Shown: positions 16,327-25,631 of the stretch, piece after piece
Numbering within the stretch: the first letter of the stretch is position 1
Layout of the letters: every line of letters begins with the position of its first letter
Assembly (NCBI GenBank): GCA_025456345.1
Contig: JALOKU010000028.1
Location: forward strand, 1-37,071
Length of the DNA stretch: 37,071 nucleotides
Source: Vicinamibacterales bacterium
Lineage (GTDB): Bacteria > Acidobacteriota > Vicinamibacteria > Vicinamibacterales > JAKQTR01
Direction of reading: 5' to 3'
The notes under the pieces: generated by a model
Databases searched by the model: none
The model's input: only the letters and a program-made list of their open reading frames with translations
What the model was told of the DNA's origin: nothing
Program-made: the position numbers and the translations under genes

Positions 16327-19300
16327 ATGACCTGCACTCAGTGCGGCCGGAGTTCGGCTTCGGTCTCCGGTCGCTGCTCGACTTGCGGAGCGTTGCTGGA
16401 TTCCGGCGCGGGCGACCAGACGGTCGTCTCTCCCCCCCTTGCGCCGGATCGCGGCCAGAACGGCCTTCCCGCCCTCCCACCCGCCCCATTGGATCCTGAA
16501 GCCACGGGATTCGCGTCCCCGCGTGCCGCGATGGCTGACGCCGACGCGACGGTCGTTGGCTCCCGGCCTGGCCCCCTCAGCGAGGATCCCGGTGCCACGC
16601 ACCTGGGCGTGGCTCCGCTCGCCGCGGCCGCGGATCCGGATGCCACCATGCTGGGCGGGACCACGCCGCCTCCGGTCTCCAGCGCAGCCCGCGGCACCGG
16701 GCCCGGCTCGTCCTCCGCGAGCACGTTCGGGGATTCGGCGGGCGATCTGGTCGGGCAGCAGTTGGGCTACCGCTACAAGATCATCAAGCTGCTCGGCGCC
16801 GGCGGCATGGGCGCGGTCTACCAGGCCTGGGACGAGGTCCTCGAGGTCGTCGTCGCCCTGAAGACGATCCGGCCGGAAGTGGCCGCGGATCCGGAGACGG
16901 CGCGCATGCTGGAGCGCCGGTTCAAGCAGGAGCTGCTGCTCGCCCGCAGGGTCACGCACAAGAACATCGTGCGGGTGCACGACATGGGCGACGTGGGCGG
17001 CATCAAGTACATCACGATGCCGTTCCTCGAGGGCGAGGAGCTGTCGGCCATCCTGGAACGCGAGGGCAAACTGGCCGTGCCTCGCGTGATGAAGATCGCG
17101 CGCAGCGTCGCGTCCGGCCTCGTGGCCGCTCACGCGGCCGGCGTCGTCCATCGGGACCTCAAGCCCGCCAACATCATGGTCGACGCCGACGGCGAAGGCC
17201 TGGTGATGGATTTCGGCGTGGCGGGCTCCACCGACGCCGCCAAGGCGCGCACAGCGGGCCAGGGCGGGGCCGGGGGCGCGGTCCCGGCTGACGCGTCGGC
17301 CGGAGAGACCATGGCCGGGGCCCCGGTCCCGGGGAACCCGCCCGGGGGACAGACCATGTCCGGCGCCGTGGTCGGCACCGTCGCGTACATGGCGCCCGAG
17401 CAGGCGCGGGCGGAACCGGTCGATCAACGCGCCGACATCTACACCCTCGGCCTGATCCTGTACGACCTGCTGCTCGGACGCGCGCGCGCGAGCAGCGCCG
17501 GAAGCGCCTTCGACGAACTGAACACCCGGATGGTACAGGCGCCGCCCGCCCCGCGCACGAAGGACGCCTCGATCCCGGAGGCGATCGACAGGATTATCGC
17601 CCGCTGCATCCAGCCGGCTGCCGACGCCCGCTACCCGTCGATCGCGGACATGCTGGCGGATCTGGAGAAACTGGACGACAACGGCAAGCCGCTGCCGATG
17701 GTGCGGCGGCTGACGTGGCGCGTCGGCGCCGCTGCGGCCCTGGTCGTCGCGTCGCTCGTCGGCGCGACGTACTGGCTGGCGCGCGGGCCCGGGGTGCCTG
17801 TCGTGCACGAGCCCGTCTCGGTGCTCATCGCGGACTTTCAGAACAAGACCGGCGATGCGACGTTCGACAAGGCGCTCGAGCCGATGATGAAACTCGCGCT
17901 GGAAGGCGCCGGGTTCATCAGCGCGTACGACCGGGCCGGGATCAGGCGGACCCTCGGCGTGCGCCCTCCCGACACACTGGACGAGAGGGCGGCGCAGGAG
18001 ATTGCGGTCAAGCAGGGCCTGGGCGTGGTGCTCTCGGGTTCAGTGGACCGCCAGGGCAGCCGCTACGGGGTGTCGGTCAAAGCGACGCAGGCGGTCACCG
18101 GCAACGTGATCGCCAGCGCGACCGAACGTGCGTCAAGCAAGGACCAGGTGCTCGGCGTGGCGACGTCGCTGGCGTCCAAGGTCCGCGAGGCGCTCGGCGA
18201 CGACACGTCCGACTCCGCGAAACGCTTCGCGATGGACACGCTCTCGGCGACGTCCCTGGAGGTGGTCCGGGAGTACGCGGGGGCCATGGAGGCCTTGTCC
18301 CGCAGCAAGAACACTGAAGCGCTCCAGGGTTTCTCGAAGGCGGCCACCCTGGATCCCAACTTCGGCCTCGCCCACGCGGGCATGGCCATCGCGTCGCGGA
18401 ACCTCGACAAGCAGGAGGATGCGGAGAAACACGTGAAGGAAGCCATCCGTCACCTCGACGGCATGACCGAGCGCGAGCGCTATCGCACGCGCGGCATGTA
18501 CTACTTCCTGACGAACGACTACCAGGCGTGCGTGAAGGAATACGGCGATCTGATCGGCCGGTATGCGGCAGACGCCGCGGCACGAAACAACCTCGCGCTG
18601 TGCCTGACGCACCTGCGGGACATGCCCAGGGCCGTGGATGAAATGAAGCAGGTCGTGAAGGTGCTGCCCAATCGTGCGCTCTACAAGGAGAACCTCGCGC
18701 AGTACCTGGCCTACAGCGGCGATTTCAAGGCCGCCGAGGAGCGGGCGCGGGCCATGCAGGAGCCCGGGCTGTTCGGCGTGCTTCCCCTGGCGTACGCTCA
18801 AATGGGACAGGGCCAGTTGCCTGAGGCGGCAGCGACATTCGAGAGCCTGGCCAGGATCGACGAACAGGGCGCGTCCTACATGGCGTCCGGCCTCGGCGAC
18901 CTCGCGCTCTACGAAGGCCGGTTGCTGGACGCCGCGCGGATCTTCACGCAGGGCGCAGCCGCGGATGTGGCCGCCAAGGACACCGACAGGGCCGCCAACA
19001 AGTTCGCCGCGCTCGCCTACACCCAACTCCTGCGGCGGCAGAATGTCGCCGCCCTCGCGGCTGCCGACAAGGCGCTGGCGAACAGCCAGGCCGCGAAGAT
19101 CCGGTTCCTGGCCGCGCGGGTTTTCGTGGAAGCGGGTGCGACCGCCAAGGCCGGCGCGCTCTCGGCCGCCCTCGGTGCCGAACTCCAGGCGGAGCCTCAG
19201 GCCTACGCCCTGATCATCGACGGCCTGACGGCACTGAAGAACGGGAACCCTCGCCGGGCTATCAAGGATCTGACGGAGGCCAACGGCCTCCTCGACACGT

Positions 19301-19602
19301 GGATCGGCCACTTCGATCTCGGGCGGGCGTATCTGGAAGCCGGCGCGTTCCCGCAGGCCGATTCCGAGTTCGACCGCAGCATCAAGCGCCGCGGCGAGGC
19401 CCTGTCACTGTTCCTGGACGAAGAGCCCACGTACGGCTTCTTCCCGCCCGTCTACTACTACCAGGGCCGTGTGAAGGAAGGACTGAACAGCGCGAAGGCC
19501 GCTGAATCGTACAAGGCGTATCTGGATATCCGCGGGCAATCTACGGAAGACCCGCTCCTGCCTGAAGTCCGCCGGCGCGCGGCCGCCAGCGGAACCCAAT
19601 AA
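16327..19602 (+). CDS. Zinc-ribbon Ser/Thr protein kinase with TolB-like and TPR domains
   Basis: A 1091-residue membrane-spanning signalling kinase. Residues 3-20 hold two CxxC pairs (C3, C6, C17, C20), a zinc ribbon. A Pro/Ala-rich linker follows to about 140. The kinase domain (about 148-450) has the GAGGMG loop, K179 in VALK, H275-R276-D277, D295-F296-G297 and the APE motif at 356-358. The activation segment, DFG to APE, is about 64 residues, roughly twice normal, because of a Gly/Ala/Pro insert. One membrane helix spans about 466-486. Outside it lies a TolB/FlgO-like domain (PVSVLIADFQNKTGD..., to about 600), then TPR-type helical repeats to the C-terminus. The linker and insert carry recurring Thr motifs (DATVVG, GATHLG, DATMLG, ETMAG, QTMSG), possible autophosphorylation sites. 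Ligand and targets are unknown. Confidence 0.92.
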   Translation: MTCTQCGRSSASVSGRCSTCGALLDSGAGDQTVVSPPLAPDRGQNGLPALPPAPLDPEATGFASPRAAMADADATVVGSRPGPLSEDPGATHLGVAPLAAAADPDATMLGGTTPPPVSSAARGTGPGSSSASTFGDSAGDLVGQQLGYRYKIIKLLGAGGMGAVYQAWDEVLEVVVALKTIRPEVAADPETARMLERRFKQELLLARRVTHKNIVRVHDMGDVGGIKYITMPFLEGEELSAILEREGKLAVPRVMKIARSVASGLVAAHAAGVVHRDLKPANIMVDADGEGLVMDFGVAGSTDAAKARTAGQGGAGGAVPADASAGETMAGAPVPGNPPGGQTMSGAVVGTVAYMAPEQARAEPVDQRADIYTLGLILYDLLLGRARASSAGSAFDELNTRMVQAPPAPRTKDASIPEAIDRIIARCIQPAADARYPSIADMLADLEKLDDNGKPLPMVRRLTWRVGAAAALVVASLVGATYWLARGPGVPVVHEPVSVLIADFQNKTGDATFDKALEPMMKLALEGAGFISAYDRAGIRRTLGVRPPDTLDERAAQEIAVKQGLGVVLSGSVDRQGSRYGVSVKATQAVTGNVIASATERASSKDQVLGVATSLASKVREALGDDTSDSAKRFAMDTLSATSLEVVREYAGAMEALSRSKNTEALQGFSKAATLDPNFGLAHAGMAIASRNLDKQEDAEKHVKEAIRHLDGMTERERYRTRGMYYFLTNDYQACVKEYGDLIGRYAADAAARNNLALCLTHLRDMPRAVDEMKQVVKVLPNRALYKENLAQYLAYSGDFKAAEERARAMQEPGLFGVLPLAYAQMGQGQLPEAAATFESLARIDEQGASYMASGLGDLALYEGRLLDAARIFTQGAAADVAAKDTDRAANKFAALAYTQLLRRQNVAALAAADKALANSQAAKIRFLAARVFVEAGATAKAGALSAALGAELQAEPQAYALIIDGLTALKNGNPRRAIKDLTEANGLLDTWIGHFDLGRAYLEAGAFPQADSEFDRSIKRRGEALSLFLDEEPTYGFFPPVYYYQGRVKEGLNSAKAAESYKAYLDIRGQSTEDPLLPEVRRRAAASGTQ

Positions 19603-19613
19603 GACCAGTTCAT

Positions 19614-19647
19614 CGCCCGGGGGGCCGGCTCGCCGGCCCCCCGGGCG
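19614..19647. terminator. Strong bidirectional hairpin between convergent genes
   Basis: CGCCCGGGGGGCCGG and its exact complement form a 15-bp perfect stem closed by a CTCG tetraloop, 11 nt after the kinase stop and 12 nt from the end of the opposing gene. There is no T-tract on either side, but position and stability fit a two-way terminator. Confidence 0.75.
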
Positions 19648-19659
19648 ACTACTCTCCTA

Positions 19660-22600
19660 CTACTTGAAGACGACCGGGTAGCCAGGCCCGGTCTCCGGGA
19701 ACCTCTGGCCTGTCTTCTGGCTCGTCACGACGACGTAATACGTGCCGACCGCCGCGTTTCTCGGCTGCCAGTGGACATCCCACTTGTTGTCCTTGGTCTT
19801 GTATTCGAAGTTGCTGCAGTCGTTCCCGCCCCCCCCACTGAGGATCTTCGAGTAGCCCCCGGGGCCGGTAATGGTCACGGTCGGCCGCGCATCGGCGCTG
19901 TTGACCACGGCACCGTTCGTGGTGAACTTCCACTCGAGATCCACCAGGGTGCCGGTGGAGCTCGGCTTGAACGTCACGCCGGCCGCCGGCGGCAGGTTCT
20001 TCACGTTCAGGAGGGCGTAGCCGACCGCTTTGACGGTCAGGCCCTTGCTGGTGTCGGGGCCCGCCGCCGTGAAGTTCGTGTCACCCGTATAGCTGTAGGT
20101 GATCGTGTAGGGCGAACCAGTCGTCGTCAGCGCGCCCGTGACGAAGCTCGAGGAGAACGCCCCCGTCGCCGTGATCGGGGCCGACTGGGTCACGCCGTTC
20201 AGCGTGATGGACACGCTTCCCGATGGGATCAGGGTCCCGGACTTGAGGGTGCCGGCAAGCGCCGTGGGTGTGGTCCCTGCGCTGATGGCCGGTCCGCTCA
20301 AGCCGCTGAAGACGGGCGTGGCTTTGGCGATCGCGAAGCCGCCAGCGCCGCTGCTGCCGTCATGGTTGGCGTCGCCCGCATACGTCGCCGTCGCACCCGC
20401 CGTGCCGGCGTTGATGTTGCCCGTATACACCAGCGACGCGCTCACATCGACCGGGCTCATCCCCACCCCTGTCGCCTGCGCCGCGCAGGGCGCCTGCGGC
20501 TGGCCCGTATAGATCACGCTCGGCGTGCACGCCACCGTGACGGCCGACGGCGCCTTGGGGATCGTGAAGCTGCCCGTGCCGGCGCTGCCGGCGTAATTGG
20601 CGTCGCCCGCGTAAGTGTAGCTCGCCGACGCGGTGCCCGCATTGAGGTTATTCGAGTAGTTCGGAGCCGGCGCCAGGCTCAGGCCGCCCGGCCCGGTGAC
20701 GGCCACCGTGCACGGCGTCTGCGCTGCCGCGTTGTACGGCACGCCAGGCCCGCACGTCACCGTCGTGGTCGACGCGGCCAGCCCAATTGTGAAGTTGGCC
20801 GAGCCCGTGCTGCCCGCGTAGTTCGTATCGCCGGCGAATGTGTAGCTGGCCGACGCGGTACCAGCATCAGTGTTGCCCACGTAGGTCGGCGCCGGCGTCT
20901 GGTTCAGCCCGCCCGCACCGGTCACCGTTGCCGTGCACGGGGTCTGCGCCGTCCCGTCGTAGGTCACGCTCGCCGGGCACGTCACCGTCACCGTCGGCGA
21001 CGCCTGGTCGATCGTGAAGTGGGCCGAGCCCGTGCTGCCCGCGTAGTTGGCATCGGCTGCGAATATGTAGCTGGCCGACGCGACGCCCGCATTGATGTTG
21101 TTCTCGTAGACGAGCGCCGCCGTCTGGTTCAGCCCGCCCGCACCCGTCACCGTTGCCGTGCACGGGGTCTGCGCCGTCCCGTCGTAGGTCACGCTCGCCG
21201 GGCAGGACACCGTCACCGTCGAGATCGCCGGCACGATCTCAAAAGTGGCCTGGCCGAAACTGCCTTCATAGTTGGCATTGCCCTCGAACGTATAGCTCGC
21301 CGTGGCCGTGCCCGCATTGATGTTGTTCTCGTAGACGAGCGCCGCCGTCTGGTTCAGCCCCGGTCCGGTGACCGTCGCCGAGCACGGCGTCAGCGCCGAC
21401 CCCGTGTAGCTCACGCTGCTGGGGCACGTGACGGTCACCGTCGACGACGCCTTGGGAGTGGTGAGCGTCACGAGATTCGACGGGTCACTCTGGACGCCAT
21501 CGCCATAGGCGGCCACCGCGAAGTAGGTATAGACCTCTCCGTAGCCTGCCAGGCCGTCGACCAAGGTATACGTCCCCGGCGGAACTTCCGTGATGGGTCC
21601 GGTCACCGGCTGCCACGCCTGCCCGAGTTCGTTGCCCGGCACGCGATAGACGAAGTAATCGGTGACACCGCCGATGTTGGGTGCCTTCCAGCTGGCCAGA
21701 ACGCCGTCGGTCGCGATCGTCGCCGTGAACTCGTTCGGCGGCGTCTTCGCCAGTTCGGTCGCCGTTTCGAAGTCCAGTTCGCCGCCGGGGCTGTCCGGGT
21801 CGCCCACGAAGAGGTCACCGCCTCCGAGGTCCCCGCGGCCCAGGTCGCCACGGCCCAGGTCGCCGCGGCCCAGGTCCCCGCGGCCCAGGTCCCCGCGGCC
21901 CAGGTCGCCACGGCCCAGGTCGCCGCGGCCCAGATCGCCACGGCCCAGATCGCCACGGCCCAGGTCGCCGCGGCCCAGGTCGCCGCGGCCCAGATCGCCG
22001 CGACCGGAATCCAGCGACAACGGCCCCACGAAGAGGTAGCCGTCGGGGTCGGCGTACACACCCCCCGTGTTCCGCCGGGCGCCGATCTGGTTCAGGAGAA
22101 TGCTCGACCAGTCATTGGAGCTGTTCAGCGAAGCGTCGATGCGGCCGTTGAAGTTGATGTCCAGGGAGAAGGGCGTTTCCGTCGAATCCCCGTCGGCGTT
22201 CCAGTCGATTTCGCCGGCAGCGGTTCTCGCATCGATGCGGACCATCGGCACGTCGGTCGCCAACACGTCCGATCCGTCACAGTGCCTCAGCGCGGCTGTC
22301 CCCCGGCCCCCGAGAAGCGGGTCGAGATAACTGCCAGTCAGCGGCGCATACCAGCCGATCCGGTAGCGGAACCCGCCCCAAGGCCCGTCCGACAGGGATG
22401 CCTCGCTGATCCCGCCCGACGTGCTCCCGGAAAAGTCCAGGTTCGGCTTCCCGGAGTCGTCGAGCAGCCCGCGCAGCTGGTACAGGTAGTTCATCACGCT
22501 CAGGTACGTCGGCTTGCAGTTGGGCTCGAACGCCTCACCGCCATGCCGCCGTTCCATGTTGTGCCCCAGCTCGTGCATCAACGTGGAGGCCTGCATGAAG

Positions 22601-24375
22601 GGCGTACCCACGGGGAGCCCGTCGGTGTCGGCAAACGCCCCGAGCGTCACCATGACGTCGGCGCCCGGGAAGTCGCCGACGCCCGTGTTCGTCCGCGGCA
22701 CGTGGAAGCCTGGGTCCGTCGGATCTTCGGACTTCGGCAGGCCCAGCGCGTGGGCGAACAAGGCGTACCGGAACATGTCTTTCCGGTTGCGGTCGAACCG
22801 CGTGTCGCAGGTGTAGCCCGGCACGCCACAGTAGTCTTCGATCGGCGTGGGCGGGTTCGTCACCGGGGGCGTCGGCGTCACGCTGAAGACCTGGTCCCTC
22901 AGAAACCGGAAGCCTGTCTTCCAGCCCACCGTGCCGGGGTACTCAGAGAACTGGCACACCCACGGCTGGTCCGGCCCGCCAGGGGGGCACACCGTGGCCG
23001 TTTCGTCGATGGCCTCTCCACCGCGGGCCAGGCCGGCGGGGATGACGTAGGCGCTGGCTTCACCCGCCGAATACCCGCCTCCGACGTCGAAATGGACGTT
23101 GATCAGCTCTTTCGCGAACGCATCGCCCATCAACTTGAGGGCCGCTGGCGTCGGTAGATGCGTGTGCGCCGGCTTGAGCACGCCGCCGTAGGACGTTTCG
23201 GCGTCGATCTTCATGTAGCCGATCTCGATGAAGAGATCCTTGACGTCCTTGTTCGCGCCCATGGCCGCGAGATTCGGCAGCGGCTGTCCGTTCGGATCGT
23301 AGAGCGTGGTGGTCGACGACTCCCACACGTCGAGGAGGCCGTCCTTGTCCGAATCCTGGACCTCGGTGCTCAAGACGATGCCGCTGTAGCACAGGCAGTC
23401 GGAGAGCAGGCCATTGGGGGCCACTTTGACGGCTACTGAAGCAGCACCAGCGGGCAGGGGAAGAGGGGTGGCCGTCAGCGGGAACGTCGGATTGTCCCAC
23501 TTCGGGCCTTCCGCGCTGAAGAACGGATTGGTCGCGATCACCTGGCCGTCGAACAGCACCTTCTCCGACACATACGGCCGCCCGTCACCGACGATGTGCG
23601 TCATTTTGGCTGCGGGAGTGGCCGAGGCCTGGTAGAACCCGGCGATGGTCTGATTCATCGTCGAGAAGGCGGACTTGGTGAAGCCGCCGTCGTAGATGAC
23701 GATCGCCTTGAAGGGCTTCGTCGGATCTCTGTAGACCACGACCAGGCTGGCGCCGACCGCGCGCGGCCCCGTCCCGCCCCCACTCTCGGTGCCGCCTTCG
23801 TCAACATCGCCGAAGGCCGTTCCGGAATCCGGCACCTCCACCTGGACAGCCGGCAAGATATTCGTCCCGTCGACTCGGCCGACCACGAGTTTTCCGTCCG
23901 GACCGACCGGCAGGAAGCGCAGGACATCGGCGCGGTATGTGACCATTCGGCGGCCTCCAGGCCAGCCGACGCTCCAGCACGGCGCCGTGGCGAGGTCCCA
24001 GTTGAGCGCTTTCGCGAGCGAACTGGAGCCCGGACCGAGATCGGCACCGTTGACCTTCGCGCGGTGGATGCCCGACCACTGCACGGTTTCCGCCGTCTGC
24101 ACGTACAGGTAGGCCGCCAGGATGTCGACGCCCTCGGGAACGTCGGGCACCGAGATCTGCACCGTCGCCTTGCCGTCCGCGGCACCTTCCTGCCACAGAC
24201 TCGCGCCGCCCACGGCGTAGTCGCCGGTGATGAAGTAGTTCTTGAAGAACTTCAAGGGCCCCGGCTGCGCCTCACCAGGTTGGGCCGAGAGCAACGCAAA
24301 CCCCAAAGAGAAGAGCGCGACGGCTGCTCTCCATCGCGTGACTGCGAACGTCGAGCCGACCTTGACTGGGAACAT
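19660..24375 (-). CDS. Giant secreted metzincin-like protein with GRGDL and MBG repeats
   Basis: Predicted extracellular or surface protein, 1571 residues. GGGAG lies 7 nt before the ATG at 24375 but only 1 nt before the one at 24381, so 24375 is chosen. Order: signal peptide; a beta domain resembling DUF3344 (KNYFITGDYAVGGASL); a zinc site at 601-611, HELGHNMERRH (HExxHxxxxxH), with a probable Met-turn YLSVMNY about 20 residues on. Then come acidic, calcium-binding-like loops (DWNADGDST, DINFNGRID) and twelve GRGDL pentapeptides (about 791-850). A fibronectin III-like domain, five MBG/Ig-like repeats of about 75 residues (about 977-1352), another Ig-like domain and an unrecognised C-terminal domain follow. 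The metzincin Gly at position 8 of the zinc motif is Glu here. Roles in adhesion or polymer degradation are inference. Confidence 0.88.
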   Translation of the reverse strand: MFPVKVGSTFAVTRWRAAVALFSLGFALLSAQPGEAQPGPLKFFKNYFITGDYAVGGASLWQEGAADGKATVQISVPDVPEGVDILAAYLYVQTAETVQWSGIHRAKVNGADLGPGSSSLAKALNWDLATAPCWSVGWPGGRRMVTYRADVLRFLPVGPDGKLVVGRVDGTNILPAVQVEVPDSGTAFGDVDEGGTESGGGTGPRAVGASLVVVYRDPTKPFKAIVIYDGGFTKSAFSTMNQTIAGFYQASATPAAKMTHIVGDGRPYVSEKVLFDGQVIATNPFFSAEGPKWDNPTFPLTATPLPLPAGAASVAVKVAPNGLLSDCLCYSGIVLSTEVQDSDKDGLLDVWESSTTTLYDPNGQPLPNLAAMGANKDVKDLFIEIGYMKIDAETSYGGVLKPAHTHLPTPAALKLMGDAFAKELINVHFDVGGGYSAGEASAYVIPAGLARGGEAIDETATVCPPGGPDQPWVCQFSEYPGTVGWKTGFRFLRDQVFSVTPTPPVTNPPTPIEDYCGVPGYTCDTRFDRNRKDMFRYALFAHALGLPKSEDPTDPGFHVPRTNTGVGDFPGADVMVTLGAFADTDGLPVGTPFMQASTLMHELGHNMERRHGGEAFEPNCKPTYLSVMNYLYQLRGLLDDSGKPNLDFSGSTSGGISEASLSDGPWGGFRYRIGWYAPLTGSYLDPLLGGRGTAALRHCDGSDVLATDVPMVRIDARTAAGEIDWNADGDSTETPFSLDINFNGRIDASLNSSNDWSSILLNQIGARRNTGGVYADPDGYLFVGPLSLDSGRGDLGRGDLGRGDLGRGDLGRGDLGRGDLGRGDLGRGDLGRGDLGRGDLGRGDLGRGDLGGGDLFVGDPDSPGGELDFETATELAKTPPNEFTATIATDGVLASWKAPNIGGVTDYFVYRVPGNELGQAWQPVTGPITEVPPGTYTLVDGLAGYGEVYTYFAVAAYGDGVQSDPSNLVTLTTPKASSTVTVTCPSSVSYTGSALTPCSATVTGPGLNQTAALVYENNINAGTATASYTFEGNANYEGSFGQATFEIVPAISTVTVSCPASVTYDGTAQTPCTATVTGAGGLNQTAALVYENNINAGVASASYIFAADANYAGSTGSAHFTIDQASPTVTVTCPASVTYDGTAQTPCTATVTGAGGLNQTPAPTYVGNTDAGTASASYTFAGDTNYAGSTGSANFTIGLAASTTTVTCGPGVPYNAAAQTPCTVAVTGPGGLSLAPAPNYSNNLNAGTASASYTYAGDANYAGSAGTGSFTIPKAPSAVTVACTPSVIYTGQPQAPCAAQATGVGMSPVDVSASLVYTGNINAGTAGATATYAGDANHDGSSGAGGFAIAKATPVFSGLSGPAISAGTTPTALAGTLKSGTLIPSGSVSITLNGVTQSAPITATGAFSSSFVTGALTTTGSPYTITYSYTGDTNFTAAGPDTSKGLTVKAVGYALLNVKNLPPAAGVTFKPSSTGTLVDLEWKFTTNGAVVNSADARPTVTITGPGGYSKILSGGGGNDCSNFEYKTKDNKWDVHWQPRNAAVGTYYVVVTSQKTGQRFPETGPGYPVVFK
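20320..21447 (-). repeat. Five tandem MBG/Ig-like repeats
   Basis: Five units of about 75 codons, each with TVTC...C...GLNQ...Y.NN.NAG.A.ASYTF.GDANY.GS.G...F.I. Each unit has two Cys about 14-16 residues apart (TCPASVTYDGTAQTPC), so a disulphide per repeat is likely. Units 2 and 3 (20997-21222 and neighbours) are almost identical in DNA, suggesting recent duplication. Confidence 0.85.
21826..22005 (-). repeat. Twelve 15-nt units encoding GRGDL
   Basis: Twelve contiguous 15-nt units, plus a degenerate GGGDL unit beside them. The units occur in six DNA versions that differ at wobble positions (GGC/GGT, CGC/CGT, GGC/GGG, GAC/GAT, CTG/CTC), yet all twelve translate to exactly Gly-Arg-Gly-Asp-Leu. 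Confidence 0.95.
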
Positions 24376-24509
24376 CTGCATTCTCCCTGCTGTATCCTTC
24401 GCGCGGCACAGCGCCGGTTGAACCGGGTTGCGGTTCAGTCGGTTACCATGCCGGCGGTCGACGGCAAGTGACCCACGGGGTGAAACACATTTCAGACTGG
24501 ATTAGTCGG

Positions 24510-24538
24510 AGTATACAAGAGGGCCCCGCACGGCTCAA
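24510..24538 (-). promoter_or_regulatory. Sigma-70 promoter candidate for the metzincin-like gene
   Basis: On the minus strand, TTGAGC (24538-24533), a 17-nt spacer and TATACT (24515-24510). This would give a leader of about 130 nt before the ATG. The leader contains an imperfect palindrome around 24414-24436 (GGTTGAACC and GGTTCAG elements). The same intergenic stretch lies downstream of cydB. Confidence 0.6.
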
Positions 24539-24617
24539 GCACAATTGCAGGAGCGGCGCGGGCTGGACTGAAGATTTCGGGAAGTCCGCCGCCAGGCAGA
24601 CTTACGCTACCCTGAGG

Positions 24618-25631
24618 TCACTCGTAGACGTCCCGCGCCTTGCCCCGCCAGAGGCGATAGACGGTCACCTGATACAGGGCAACCAGCGTGAGGCCCCAGA
24701 GGTAGATGGCGAGTGCGGTCCGGAGGCTGCCTTCGGGCGAGGCCGCGTTGTAGATGTCGAGGCCCGGATGCGCGCTCCCGGGCCCGGCGGGCAGCAGCCG
24801 CGGATAGAGCCCCGCGGCGACCGACGCGAGGATGCCGGCGATCAACGTCGCACTGGCGGCAAAGGCGCGTCCGCCATCCTGCCGCCCCTGAAAGTACTTG
24901 ATGGCGATGGCGGCCGCAGCGGTGATGGCGGGAGCGAGGAGCAGCCACGGATACTGGACGAAGTTGGCGGTGAAGTCCGGCCGCACGACGAAACTGGCGG
25001 CAATCATCGCCGCGAGCAGCGCCATCGCCGCCCACCAGAGCGCCCCGGCGAAGCGCCGCGCGCGGGCCTGCAGGGGGCCGTCCGTCTTCACCACGACCCA
25101 CGCCGCGCCGTGCATCGAGAGCAGGGCCACGCTCAGCACGCCGCCCAGCAGCGCGAACCAGTTCAGCATCAGGGAGAACGTCCCCTGGAACTCCCCGTGC
25201 TCGTCCAGGGGAACGCCGCGGAGCACGTTGCCGAGCGCCACGCCGAACAGCAGCGCGAGCAGCGCGCTCGACAGCGAGAAGGCCACGTCCCACGCGTGCC
25301 GCCACATGTCGTGGTCGATCTGGTGCCGGAACTCGATGCCGAGACCGCGCAGGACGAGAAGCCAGAGCACGATCATCAGCGCCAGGTAGAACCCGCTGAA
25401 GCTGGCCGCGTAGAGATGCGGGAAGGCGACCACCATCGACCCGCCCGCCGCGAGCAGCCAGACCTCGTTGCCGTTCCACACGGGACCGATCGTATCGATG
25501 AGCCTCCCGCGCTCACGGGTGTTGCGGCCGAGCAGCAGGTGCAGGGCGCCCACGCCGAGGTCGAACCCGTCGAGCACCGCGTAGCCGGCCAGCATGAAGG
25601 CGAGGACGATGAACCAGACGGTGTTGATCAC
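24618..25631 (-). CDS. cydB: Cytochrome bd quinol oxidase subunit II
   Basis: Second membrane subunit of the bd-type terminal oxidase, 337 residues. It begins VINTVWFIVLAFMLAGYAVLDGFDLGVG, the diagnostic N-terminal helix of CydB, and has GPVWNGNEVWLLAAGG and LYAASFSGFYLALM. About eight to nine membrane helices are present. The start is the GTG at 25631, which overlaps the cydA stop as GTGA; the longer frame upstream is antisense-like and rejected. No cydX-like small ORF was found in the 236 nt after the stop, and no cydCD genes are nearby. Confidence 0.95.
   Translation of the reverse strand: MINTVWFIVLAFMLAGYAVLDGFDLGVGALHLLLGRNTRERGRLIDTIGPVWNGNEVWLLAAGGSMVVAFPHLYAASFSGFYLALMIVLWLLVLRGLGIEFRHQIDHDMWRHAWDVAFSLSSALLALLFGVALGNVLRGVPLDEHGEFQGTFSLMLNWFALLGGVLSVALLSMHGAAWVVVKTDGPLQARARRFAGALWWAAMALLAAMIAASFVVRPDFTANFVQYPWLLLAPAITAAAAIAIKYFQGRQDGGRAFAASATLIAGILASVAAGLYPRLLPAGPGSAHPGLDIYNAASPEGSLRTALAIYLWGLTLVALYQVTVYRLWRGKARDVYE

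Noticed and set aside
21826-22005. Possible CRISPR or regulatory array
   Set aside because: Units are contiguous 15-mers with no spacers and lie in frame inside a gene.
21662-22039. Plus-strand frame encoding an RPRSP-type repeat
   Set aside because: Simply the complement of the GRGDL array. Silent variation preserves GRGDL on the minus strand, not the opposite reading.
19771-23157. 1128-codon open frame on the plus strand
   Set aside because: Entirely antisense to the metzincin-like gene, Arg-rich and without recognisable domains; a by-product of high GC codon use.
24382-24617. Search for a cydX small ORF after cydB
   Set aside because: No short hydrophobic frame with a plausible start was found; the stretch mainly holds the promoter and leader of the next gene.
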